This document shows, one piece after another, positions 1-6,171 of a stretch of 9,520 bases of DNA. Location of the stretch: contig CALHQJ010000059.1 of the NCBI GenBank assembly GCA_938036545.1, positions 1 through 9,520 on the forward strand. The letters are read 5' to 3'. The translations under genes and the position numbers were made by a program. This DNA comes from an uncultured Clostridium sp. (GTDB lineage: Bacteria; Bacillota; Clostridia; Lachnospirales; Lachnospiraceae). Numbering within the stretch: the stretch's first letter is position 1; the number at the start of each line of letters is the position of its first letter. A model generated the notes under the pieces. The model ran no database searches. It worked only from the letters and a program-made list of their open reading frames with translations, and was not told the DNA's origin.

Positions 1-159
1 TTCGGCCTGTCTATGGAAGAACTGAAAAAGACCCTAAACCCTGGCCAATATATAGGAAGAGCGCCTCAGCAGACAGAAGAATTTCTGGATGAAGTGATTC
101 GGCCTGTTTTAGAGGAAAATAAAGAAAGCCTGGGGATGAAAATTGAGATTACGGTATAA
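1..159 (+). CDS. purB: Adenylosuccinate lyase, C-terminal end (partial)
   Basis: Only the last 52 codons are present, in frame from base 1 to a TAA at 157-159. The visible tail contains NPGQYIGRAPQQTEEFLDEV and ends in an acidic, lysine-containing segment (EENKESLGMKIEITV). This resembles the C-terminus of clostridial adenylosuccinate lyases, where Y-G-R-A-P/S-Q-Q is a typical stretch. The enzyme splits adenylosuccinate to AMP plus fumarate, and also SAICAR to AICAR in IMP synthesis. The catalytic parts lie upstream of the window and cannot be judged. The identification is strengthened by the next gene, purA, which makes the substrate and starts 52 bp downstream on the same strand. The two are probably co-transcribed. 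Confidence 0.85.
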   Translation, partial: FGLSMEELKKTLNPGQYIGRAPQQTEEFLDEVIRPVLEENKESLGMKIEITV

Positions 160-173
160 AGAGCCGTTATAAT
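143..173 (+). promoter_or_regulatory. Possible internal promoter for purA
   Basis: A perfect TATAAT lies at 168-173, in the gap between purB and purA. The best -35 match is TTGAGA at 143-148, giving a long 19-bp spacer. It could add purA-specific transcription to read-through from purB. The long spacer and weak -35 keep this tentative. Confidence 0.3.
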
Positions 174-182
174 GACAACAGA

Positions 183-196
183 CAGTATTGATACTG
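183..196 (+). repeat. Small palindrome just upstream of the purA ribosome binding site
   Basis: CAGTAT (183-188) and ATACTG (191-196) form a perfect 6-bp inverted repeat separated by two bases, ending three bases before the AAGGAGG of purA. It could be half of an operator or a weak RNA hairpin. It does not resemble a PurR box, and the function is unknown. Confidence 0.4.
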
Positions 197-211
197 AAAA
201 GGAGGACTATC

Positions 212-1522
212 ATGGTACATGCAATTGTAGGAGCTAACTGGGGTGACGAGGGAAAGGGAAAAATAACGGATATGCTGGCAAGAGAGTCAGATATTATTGT
301 CCGGTTTCAGGGAGGCAGCAATGCGGGACATACCATTGTCAACCATTACGGAAAATTTGCCCTGCATTCTCTTCCGTCCGGCGTGTTTTACAGCCATACC
401 ACCAGTATTATTGGAAATGGAGTTGCCCTGAATATTCCCAGCTTATTAAAAGAAATCCAGTCCATTACAGAGCAGGGAGTTCCGGCTCCAAAGGTGCTGG
501 TATCGGATCGGGCCCAGCTGGTAATGCCTTACCATATTTTATTTGACGCATATGAAGAAGAACGGCTGGGGGGCAAATCCTTTGGTTCCACCAAATCGGG
601 AATTGCTCCGTTCTATTCCGATAAATATGCAAAGATCGGCTTTCAGGTCAGCGAACTGTTTGATAAGGAAGCTTCCTTAAGAGAAAAAGCAGTCCGCATC
701 TGCCAGACGAAAAATGTACTGCTGGAGCATTTATACCACAAGCCCCTGCTTTCTCCGGATGAGCTGATGAAGACCCTTTTAGAGTATCGGGATATGGTTG
801 CCCCATATGTGTGCGACGTATCAAAATATCTGTATGACGCCATTCGGGAAGGAAAAAATATTTTGCTGGAGGGACAGCTTGGCTCACTGAAGGATCCGGA
901 TCATGGAATCTATCCCATGGTAACTTCCTCATCTACTCTGGCAGCATATGGAGCCATTGGAGCAGGAATTCCTCCATATGAAATTAAGCGGATTACAGCC
1001 GTTGTAAAAGCTTATTCCAGTTCCGTAGGAGCAGGGGATTTTGTCAGTGAGATTTTTGGGGAAGAAGCAGATGAACTCCGCAGACGGGGCGGAGATGGCG
1101 GCGAGTATGGAGCAACCACTGGACGTCCAAGAAGAATGGGATGGTTTGATGCAGTGGCAACCCGTTATGGATGCCGGATTCAGGGAGCAACAGAAGCGGC
1201 CCTTACTGTTTTAGACGTACTGGGATATTTGGACCAGATTCCCATTTGCGTAGGGTATGAGATAGATGGGCAGATTACCAGAGAATTTCCCACAACTACC
1301 CAATTAAAAAAGGCAAAACCGGTTTATACGGCCCTGCCTGGGTGGAACTGTGAAATCCGGGGAGTCCGAAAGTACGAAGAACTTCCGGAAAACTGCCGCA
1401 GATATATTGAATTTATTGAAAAAGAAATAGAAGTGCCGATAACCATGATTTCCAACGGCCCTGGCAGGGATGATATCATTGTAAGAAAGCCGGAATTACT
1501 TTTTCATCATTCTGGTAATTAA
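212..1522 (+). CDS. purA: Adenylosuccinate synthase (clostridial divergent form)
   Basis: Catalyses GTP-dependent joining of IMP and aspartate to adenylosuccinate, the first committed step to AMP, in the cytoplasm. I chose ATG 212 because AAGGAGG at 199-205 sits 6 bases upstream; an in-frame TTG at 188 lies before that site and is unlikely. The product is 436 aa, near the family's usual 425-435. Visible family motifs are the N-terminal loop WGDEGKGK (10-17, with the expected catalytic Asp12), GGSNAGHT (34-41, expected catalytic His40), DPDHGIYPMVTSS (228-240), TTGRPRRMGW (302-311) and the C-terminal SNGPGRDD (414-421). Several positions differ from the E. coli-type enzyme: GSTKSGIAP (125-133) replaces the usual GTTGRGIGP, and EGQLGSL (220-226) replaces EGAQGTL. 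I recall similar sequences in Lachnospiraceae, so this is probably the normal enzyme of the clade. Its 3' end overlaps the opposing small membrane gene by 27 bp. Confidence 0.93.
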   Translation: MVHAIVGANWGDEGKGKITDMLARESDIIVRFQGGSNAGHTIVNHYGKFALHSLPSGVFYSHTTSIIGNGVALNIPSLLKEIQSITEQGVPAPKVLVSDRAQLVMPYHILFDAYEEERLGGKSFGSTKSGIAPFYSDKYAKIGFQVSELFDKEASLREKAVRICQTKNVLLEHLYHKPLLSPDELMKTLLEYRDMVAPYVCDVSKYLYDAIREGKNILLEGQLGSLKDPDHGIYPMVTSSSTLAAYGAIGAGIPPYEIKRITAVVKAYSSSVGAGDFVSEIFGEEADELRRRGGDGGEYGATTGRPRRMGWFDAVATRYGCRIQGATEAALTVLDVLGYLDQIPICVGYEIDGQITREFPTTTQLKKAKPVYTALPGWNCEIRGVRKYEELPENCRRYIEFIEKEIEVPITMISNGPGRDDIIVRKPELLFHHSGN

Positions 1523-1696
1523 AATAAAGGCATACAGGCTGACCGGCACGGCCACGGTTAAAAAGATGGAGGCCATCAGCAGGTTAGGCGTAAGAGGATT
1601 GTCTGTTAAGGCAAAAACCAGGGTAGACACATACAGTAAAATCAGGAGTACAGCGCCGGCTAAAGCCAGACGGCGCTGTAATTTTGTATATTTCAT
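1496..1696 (-). CDS. Small two-helix membrane protein, unknown function
   Basis: A 66-aa hydrophobic protein with a basic N-terminus (KYTKLQRR), one membrane segment at about residues 9-30, a short polar turn TDNPLTPN, a second segment at about 38-61 and a basic end (TRMMKK). Both termini are positively charged, suggesting an N-in, C-in hairpin. GAGGAGG (1710-1704 on the minus strand) serves as ribosome binding site. I prefer ATG 1696 (7-base spacing). ATG 1699 is also possible and would overlap the TGA of the upstream ABC-F gene by one base (TGATG), so translation is probably coupled. I recognise no named family and assign no function. It is judged real because of the coupling, the strong ribosome binding site and the coherent membrane topology. 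Its 3' end overlaps purA by 27 bp. Confidence 0.75.
   Translation of the reverse strand: MKYTKLQRRLALAGAVLLILLYVSTLVFALTDNPLTPNLLMASIFLTVAVPVSLYAFILITRMMKK
1649..1685 (+). terminator. Probable purA terminator inside the opposing gene
   Basis: A perfect 10-bp inverted repeat, TACAGCGCCG (1649-1658) and CGGCGCTGTA (1671-1680), encloses a 12-base loop. On the plus strand it is followed by ATTTTGTATATTT, a weak U-rich tract. It is the first strong hairpin after the purA stop at 1522, so I read it as the purA terminator, 127 bp downstream. It lies within codons 6-16 of the minus-strand membrane gene, so the same bases also encode protein. The interrupted U tract is the main weakness. Confidence 0.55.
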
Positions 1697-1698
1697 CA

Positions 1699-3630
1699 TC
1701 AAACCTCCTCTGCAGCCAGGCTTTCCCAGGCTTCATAAAGAGCGGAAAGCTGTTCTTCCAGGGCTTCTTTTTCTTTATGCAGCTCCATAAGTTTTGCTAC
1801 GTCACGGCAGATATCTTCACGGGCTAAGAGCTGGTCAATTTCACTGTCTCTGGTTTCCAGCCGCTGGATTTCATCCTCCGTCCGTTTTAAATCATTTTGC
1901 CGCTTGCGGATACGGGCCTGTTCTTCCTTCTGTGCTTTCCAGTCCGTAACTCCGGAAGATGGGGCGGCAGCGGAACTGGTTTCAGAGAACGTTTCAGAGG
2001 CCTTTGCAGCCTGAAGGCCCTGGATTACATCTTTCTTTTCCAGATAATAGTCGTAATTTCCAATATAATTTAAAAAGTTCTGTCCCGTCAGTTCCAGGAT
2101 TCTGGTAGCAGTCCGGTTAATAAAATACCGGTCATGGGATACGTAAAGAACCGTGCCGGTGTAGCGGTTTAAGGCATCCTCCAAAATCTCTTTGGAGGTA
2201 ATGTCCAAATGGTTGGTAGGCTCGTCCAGAATCAGGAAATTGGCTTCTGAAAGCATCAGCTTGGCAAGGGAAACTCTGCCCCGTTCGCCGCCGCTTAAAT
2301 CGCTGATCCGCTTAAATACGTCGTCGCCCGTAAACAGGAAGGAAGCCAGGCAGTTGCGTACCTGAGTATTATTCATGTTGGGATAGGTATCCTGAATTTC
2401 TTCAAATACCGTTTTTTCCATGTGGAGAACCTGATGCTCCTGATCGTAGTAGCCAATCTGCACTTTGGAGCCAAGATGAATGTCGCCGGAGTCCGAAGAT
2501 TCCATGTTGTTGATAATTTTTAATAATGTGGTTTTTCCGGTTCCGTTATTGCCGATAACGGCTACCCGTTCGCCACGTTTGATTTCAAAATCCACATGCT
2601 CAAACAGGCGGAGAGGGCCGAAGGATTTGGAAAGATCCGTAACGGTTATGACATCGTTGCCGCTGACTACCTGGGGCTCTAAGCGGATCTCCATGGCGTC
2701 GTCAATCTCCATGGGCTTTTCTAAAACGTCGATTTTAGCCAGCATTTTCTCTCGGCTTTCTGCCCGCTTAATGGATTTTTCGCGGTTAAAGGACTTTAAT
2801 TTGGCGATGACCTCTTCCTGATGGCGGATTTCCTGCTGCTGGTTCAGATACGCTTTAATCTGGGCCTGGCGGAGCATGGCTTTCTTTTCGCTGTAGGCGG
2901 TGTAGTTGCCGGAAAACATGGTAGATTTGCCGCAGTCCAGCTCGATGATCTTTTTCACGGTCCGATCTAAAAAGTATCGGTCATGGGCTACGATAATTAC
3001 GCTTCCGGTGTAGTTGGAAAGGTAAGTTTCCAGCCAGGCAATGCTTTCCATATCCAGATGGTTAGTAGGCTCATCCAAAAGGAGAATATCCGGATTTACA
3101 AGCAAAAGCCGTCCCAGGGCCACACGGGTTTTCTGGCCGCCGGAAAGGGTAGAGACGGTTTTGGTAAAATCTTCTTCTGAAAAGCCCAGTCCTTTTAAGA
3201 CTCCGGTAACTTCGCTTTGGTATGCGTAGCCGTTAGCCAGCTCAAATTCATGGCTGAGCCGGTTGTATTCCTGAAACATAGAGTCCAGCTCTGCTCCGGA
3301 TTTGTCCTTCATTTCCAGCTCTAACTGGCGGATGCGTTCCTCCATCTGGATAATCGGGCGTTTTACCTCCAGAACCTCGTCATAAATGGTACGGGAACTG
3401 TCCAGATCCTGATGCTGGGCCAGGTATCCCAGGGTTTTGCCTCGGGATAAGGCGACTACGCCGCTGTCTGCCTCCAGTTCGCCTACAATAATTTTCAGCA
3501 GAGTAGACTTTCCGGCGCCGTTGATTCCGACAATGGCAGCCTTTTCGTGGTCTTCTATATGAAAGGACACATGGTCCAAAATGGTTTCGCTTCCAAACGC
3601 TTTGCAGATGTTACTGCATGATAAAATCAT
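1699..3630 (-). CDS. ABC-F family ATPase (YdiF/Uup-like translation factor)
   Basis: A cytoplasmic 643-aa protein with two ABC ATPase domains and no membrane segments. ABC-F proteins bind the ribosomal E site and act on stalled or drug-bound ribosomes; this member's substrate cannot be told. Domain 1 has Walker A GINGAGKST (35-43), signature LSGGQ (162-166), Walker B LLLDEP (183-188) and a switch His at 216. A charged helical linker (about 245-305) corresponds to the tRNA-contacting region of the family. Domain 2 has GNNGTGKTT (360-368), LSGGE (445-449), LILDEP (466-471) and His499. A Ser/Ala-rich stretch (about 544-560) leads to a C-terminal coiled coil (about 564-638). Length and layout match B. 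subtilis YdiF or Uup better than short antibiotic-resistance ABC-F proteins. The ATG at 3630 is preceded by AGGAGG (3641-3636) with 5-base spacing. The small membrane gene follows with overlap. Confidence 0.93.
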   Translation of the reverse strand: MILSCSNICKAFGSETILDHVSFHIEDHEKAAIVGINGAGKSTLLKIIVGELEADSGVVALSRGKTLGYLAQHQDLDSSRTIYDEVLEVKRPIIQMEERIRQLELEMKDKSGAELDSMFQEYNRLSHEFELANGYAYQSEVTGVLKGLGFSEEDFTKTVSTLSGGQKTRVALGRLLLVNPDILLLDEPTNHLDMESIAWLETYLSNYTGSVIIVAHDRYFLDRTVKKIIELDCGKSTMFSGNYTAYSEKKAMLRQAQIKAYLNQQQEIRHQEEVIAKLKSFNREKSIKRAESREKMLAKIDVLEKPMEIDDAMEIRLEPQVVSGNDVITVTDLSKSFGPLRLFEHVDFEIKRGERVAVIGNNGTGKTTLLKIINNMESSDSGDIHLGSKVQIGYYDQEHQVLHMEKTVFEEIQDTYPNMNNTQVRNCLASFLFTGDDVFKRISDLSGGERGRVSLAKLMLSEANFLILDEPTNHLDITSKEILEDALNRYTGTVLYVSHDRYFINRTATRILELTGQNFLNYIGNYDYYLEKKDVIQGLQAAKASETFSETSSAAAPSSGVTDWKAQKEEQARIRKRQNDLKRTEDEIQRLETRDSEIDQLLAREDICRDVAKLMELHKEKEALEEQLSALYEAWESLAAEEV

Positions 3631-3664
3631 TACAACCTCCTAAAACACATAAAAATACAGTATC

Positions 3665-3693
3665 AGTATAATATAGGAACCTGTTTTTTGCAA
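3665..3693 (-). promoter_or_regulatory. Promoter of the ABC-F operon
   Basis: Read on the minus strand, TTGCAA (3693-3688) and TATACT (3670-3665) are separated by exactly 17 bp, a good sigma-A type promoter about 35 bp upstream of the ABC-F start. Two tandem CAGTAT units (3658-3669 on the plus strand) overlap the -10 region. Confidence 0.7.
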
Positions 3694-3721
3694 CAAATTG
3701 AGTGGGTTTGCAAAAAATAGT

Positions 3722-3750
3722 TTGACAAGAATTTGACAAAAAACTATAAT
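3722..3750 (+). promoter_or_regulatory. Consensus promoter of rex with flanking repeats
   Basis: TTGACA (3722-3727) and TATAAT (3745-3750) with a 17-bp spacer match the sigma-A consensus exactly. A second copy of TTTGACAA (3732-3739) repeats the -35 region 11 bp downstream, about one helical turn. ATAGTTT (3717-3723) and AAACTAT (3741-3747) form a perfect inverted repeat around the core. Such repeats may be an operator, perhaps for Rex itself, though the usual Rex palindrome with outer TTG and CAA arms is not cleanly present. The -35 lies 28 bp from that of the divergent ABC-F promoter. Confidence 0.8.
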
Positions 3751-3791
3751 AGGAAACAGATGAGAATAGAGAGAAAGGTCAGGTGGAATAC

Positions 3792-4472
3792 GTGGAAGAA
3801 AAAGTAATATCCAAAGCCGTGATTTCCAGACTTCCCAGATATTATCGTTATCTTGGAGAACTTTTGGAGGACGGAGTAGAGCGCATTTCCTCCAATGAGC
3901 TTAGCAGCAAAATGAAGGTGACAGCTTCTCAAATCCGTCAGGATTTAAATAATTTCGGAGGTTTCGGACAGCAGGGATACGGCTACAATGTAAAATATCT
4001 TTATACGGAGATTGGAAAGATTCTGGGAATCGACAGACAGCATAATATCATTATTATTGGCGCGGGAAACCTGGGACAGGCCATTGCAAACTATACCAAT
4101 TTTGAAAAGCGGGGCTTTATTATCAAAGGCATGTTTGACATTAATCCAAGGTTAATCGGGCTGGTAGTGCGTGGAATTGAGATTCGTGGAGTCGAGGATT
4201 TAGAGCAGTTTATTGTAGACAATGATGTGCAGATTGCAGCTCTTACCATTCCCAAGACAAAAGCGCCGGAGCTTGCAGACCGGCTGGTAAAGGCTGGAGT
4301 AAAGGCTATCTGGAATTTTGCTCATACAGATTTAGTGGTTCCGGATGATGTGGTCGTAGAAAATGTTCATCTTTCCGAGAGCTTAATGCGTCTTTCTTAT
4401 CGGGTATGCAGTATGCAGGATCGAGAAGAGAAGAGGGCGAAAGAAAAAGCGGAAAAAGCAAAAAAGAAATAA
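3792..4472 (+). CDS. rex: Redox-sensing transcriptional repressor Rex
   Basis: A homodimeric DNA-binding repressor that leaves its operators when NADH rises relative to NAD+. In Clostridia it typically controls fermentation and NADH-reoxidation genes. The N-terminal winged helix includes ISKAVISRLPRYYRYL (6-21) and MKVTASQIRQDLNNFG (41-56), both hallmarks of the family. The Rossmann domain has IIIIGAGNLG (86-95) and MFD (114-116), where the Asp normally contacts the NADH ribose. The C-terminal swapped helix follows and ends in a lysine-rich tail (KRAKEKAEKAKKK) that looks disordered. The start is uncertain. GTG 3792 has AGGTGG (3781-3786) 5 bases upstream and gives 226 aa beginning MEEKVISKAV, which fits the family. 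GTG 3783 has only AAAGG 4 bases upstream and would add three residues. It is expressed from a consensus promoter and followed by its own terminator. Confidence 0.95.
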   Translation: MEEKVISKAVISRLPRYYRYLGELLEDGVERISSNELSSKMKVTASQIRQDLNNFGGFGQQGYGYNVKYLYTEIGKILGIDRQHNIIIIGAGNLGQAIANYTNFEKRGFIIKGMFDINPRLIGLVVRGIEIRGVEDLEQFIVDNDVQIAALTIPKTKAPELADRLVKAGVKAIWNFAHTDLVVPDDVVVENVHLSESLMRLSYRVCSMQDREEKRAKEKAEKAKKK

Positions 4473-4482
4473 GACGTTTATG

Positions 4483-4522
4483 CCGGCAGAAGAAACCTAC
4501 AGGCTTCTTTATGCCGGTTTTT
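4483..4522 (+). terminator. Intrinsic terminator after rex
   Basis: CCGGCA (4483-4488) pairs with TGCCGG (4512-4517). After a small internal bulge, AAGAA (4490-4494) pairs with TTCTT (4505-4509) and CC with GG, closing a four-base loop. Five T residues follow at 4518-4522. It starts 10 bp after the rex stop. It also argues against starting the next gene at the in-frame ATG at 4480. Confidence 0.75.
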
Positions 4523-4566
4523 GCAGTTTCTGGGGAAGCCTTAAAAAAGGCAGAAAGGGGTGCAGC

Positions 4567-6138
4567 ATGAGAAATCTGGTAACAGGACAGCAGATGAAAG
4601 CCATTGATGCATATACGATTAATGAAATTGGAGTCCCGTCCCTGGTGCTTCAGGAACGGGCAGCCTGGTGCATTGCTTCGGAGGTAAAAAAACGGGTTCC
4701 GAAAGGGACAAAGGTCTGGGCAGTCTGCGGCACGGGAAATAACGGGGCAGATGCGGCTGCAGCAGCAAGGATGCTGCAGCTGGCAGGGTATCCGGCTGCC
4801 TTACTTTTAGCTGGAGATCGGGAAAGAGAGACGGAAGAATGCAGCCTTCAGCGGAAAATCTGTGAAAAGCTGGGGATTCCCAGTTATTCCTGGCAGGATG
4901 TGAAGGCAGAACTGGATGGGGTAATTTTAGACGGACTATTTGGGGTCGGTCTTACAAGAACCATTGAAGGAGAGTTTCGCCAGTGTATGGAATTGATTTC
5001 CAGTGAGCCGGCAAAGCTCAAAGTGGCAGTGGATATTCCGTCCGGCATTCACTCTGACAGTGGAGCTGTAATGGGAATTGCATTGAAGGCAGATGTAACC
5101 GTAACCTTTGGATGGGAAAAGTGCGGAACCGTGCTTTTCCCTGGACGGGAATATGCCGGCGAAGTGGTTATTGGAGACATTGGATTTCCACAGCTTGCAT
5201 ATGAGAAGGCCATGTTAAGAAACAGGCAGGAGGCAAACCAGTATTTTGCTTATGAACCTAAGGATTTAACGATGCTTCCCAAACGGCCGGAATACTCCAA
5301 TAAAGGTACCTTTGGCCATGTGTTGATCGCAGCAGGCTCTAAAAATATGAGCGGAGCAGCGTATCTTAGTGCAAAAGCTGCCTATCGATGCGGGGCCGGA
5401 CTGGTAAAAATTCTGACAGTAGAAGAAAACAGGGAGATTTTACAGCAGCAGCTTCCAGAAGCCATTGTTGCAGTGTATTCTCCGGAGTTGGCCTGGGAAG
5501 ATCCGGACAGGTTTGGACAGGTTTTAGAGGAACACTGCGTCTGGGCAGATACCGTAGTGCTGGGCCCAGGCCTGGGAACCGAACCCTATGTGAAAGAACT
5601 GGTAGCAGGAGTCTTGTCTGCCGCCTGCTCTACGGTAATTGTAGATGCAGACGGACTTAACGTGATTGCAGCTAATCCAGAACTTACCAGATACTATACG
5701 GAAAATATTATAATTACGCCCCACTTGGGAGAAATGGCAAGACTGACAGGAAAAACCATAAAGGAAATCCAGAAAGACGTGCCTGGTACTGCCGCTGATT
5801 ATGCTGTGAAATGGGGAATTACCTGCGTATTAAAAGACGGGGCTACTGCGGCGGCAGATCGGGATGGCCGGATTTATTTAAATACCAGCGGCAACAGCGC
5901 TATGGCGAAAGCCGGTTCCGGAGACGTGCTGACAGGAATTATAGGCGCATTATGCGGACAGGGAATGGAACCCTTTGACGGTGCAGTGCTGGGGGATTAT
6001 CTCCACGGGCAGGCTGGAGACCGGTATCGGGAAAGACGTGGAAAGATAAGCATGCTGGCTGGAGAACTGGCAGATATGGCCGGAGAACTGGCAGACGAAG
6101 CTGGAGCGATTAAGGATTTCGACAGCTTGGAAGCATAA
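4567..6138 (+). CDS. nnr: Bifunctional NAD(P)H-hydrate epimerase / ADP-dependent dehydratase
   Basis: Repairs hydrated NADH and NADPH: the N-terminal (YjeF-N) half epimerises the R and S hydrates and the C-terminal (ribokinase-like) half dehydrates the S form using ADP. The 523-aa length fits the fused bacterial form. N-domain features are GTGNNGAD (55-62), DGLFGVGL (122-129) and VDIPSG (155-160). C-domain features are GHVLIAAGS (250-258), GPGLG (333-337), DADGLN (360-365), TPHLGEM (384-390) and AKAGSGDVLTG (447-457) with the expected catalytic Asp453. The GNNG-AD motif lacks the second and third glycines of the usual GNNGGDG. ATG 4567 is chosen because GAAAGGGG (4553-4560) lies 6 bases upstream; the in-frame ATG 4480 sits in the rex terminator. 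The C-terminus carries an AGELAD duplication (498-503 and 505-510). alr follows after 33 bp. No clear promoter is visible, so transcription may be read-through from rex. Confidence 0.93.
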   Translation: MRNLVTGQQMKAIDAYTINEIGVPSLVLQERAAWCIASEVKKRVPKGTKVWAVCGTGNNGADAAAAARMLQLAGYPAALLLAGDRERETEECSLQRKICEKLGIPSYSWQDVKAELDGVILDGLFGVGLTRTIEGEFRQCMELISSEPAKLKVAVDIPSGIHSDSGAVMGIALKADVTVTFGWEKCGTVLFPGREYAGEVVIGDIGFPQLAYEKAMLRNRQEANQYFAYEPKDLTMLPKRPEYSNKGTFGHVLIAAGSKNMSGAAYLSAKAAYRCGAGLVKILTVEENREILQQQLPEAIVAVYSPELAWEDPDRFGQVLEEHCVWADTVVLGPGLGTEPYVKELVAGVLSAACSTVIVDADGLNVIAANPELTRYYTENIIITPHLGEMARLTGKTIKEIQKDVPGTAADYAVKWGITCVLKDGATAAADRDGRIYLNTSGNSAMAKAGSGDVLTGIIGALCGQGMEPFDGAVLGDYLHGQAGDRYRERRGKISMLAGELADMAGELADEAGAIKDFDSLEA

Positions 6139-6171
6139 AAAATTGAAATAGAAAGAAGAGGAAAACAGGGA

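Noticed and set aside
188..211. Upstream TTG start for purA adding eight residues
   Set aside because: The extension would translate through the AAGGAGG ribosome binding site, and the ATG at 212 has ideal spacing and begins like the family.
160..211. PurR box or purine riboswitch before purA
   Set aside because: The 52-bp gap is too short for a riboswitch and shows no PurR-box-like sequence.
2480..2821. Open frame on the strand opposite the ABC-F gene
   Set aside because: It is an antisense shadow with low-complexity composition inside a gene with complete motifs. The same holds for the other frames opposite purA, nnr, alr and the CNNM/CBS gene.
3733..3738. Second TTGACA as an alternative rex -35 box
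   Set aside because: Only 6 bp separate it from TATAAT; the copy at 3722-3727 has the correct 17-bp spacing.
4480..4566. Upstream ATG for nnr adding 29 residues
   Set aside because: The stretch is the rex terminator hairpin and its T-run. A good ribosome binding site precedes ATG 4567, where the family's N-terminal sequence begins.
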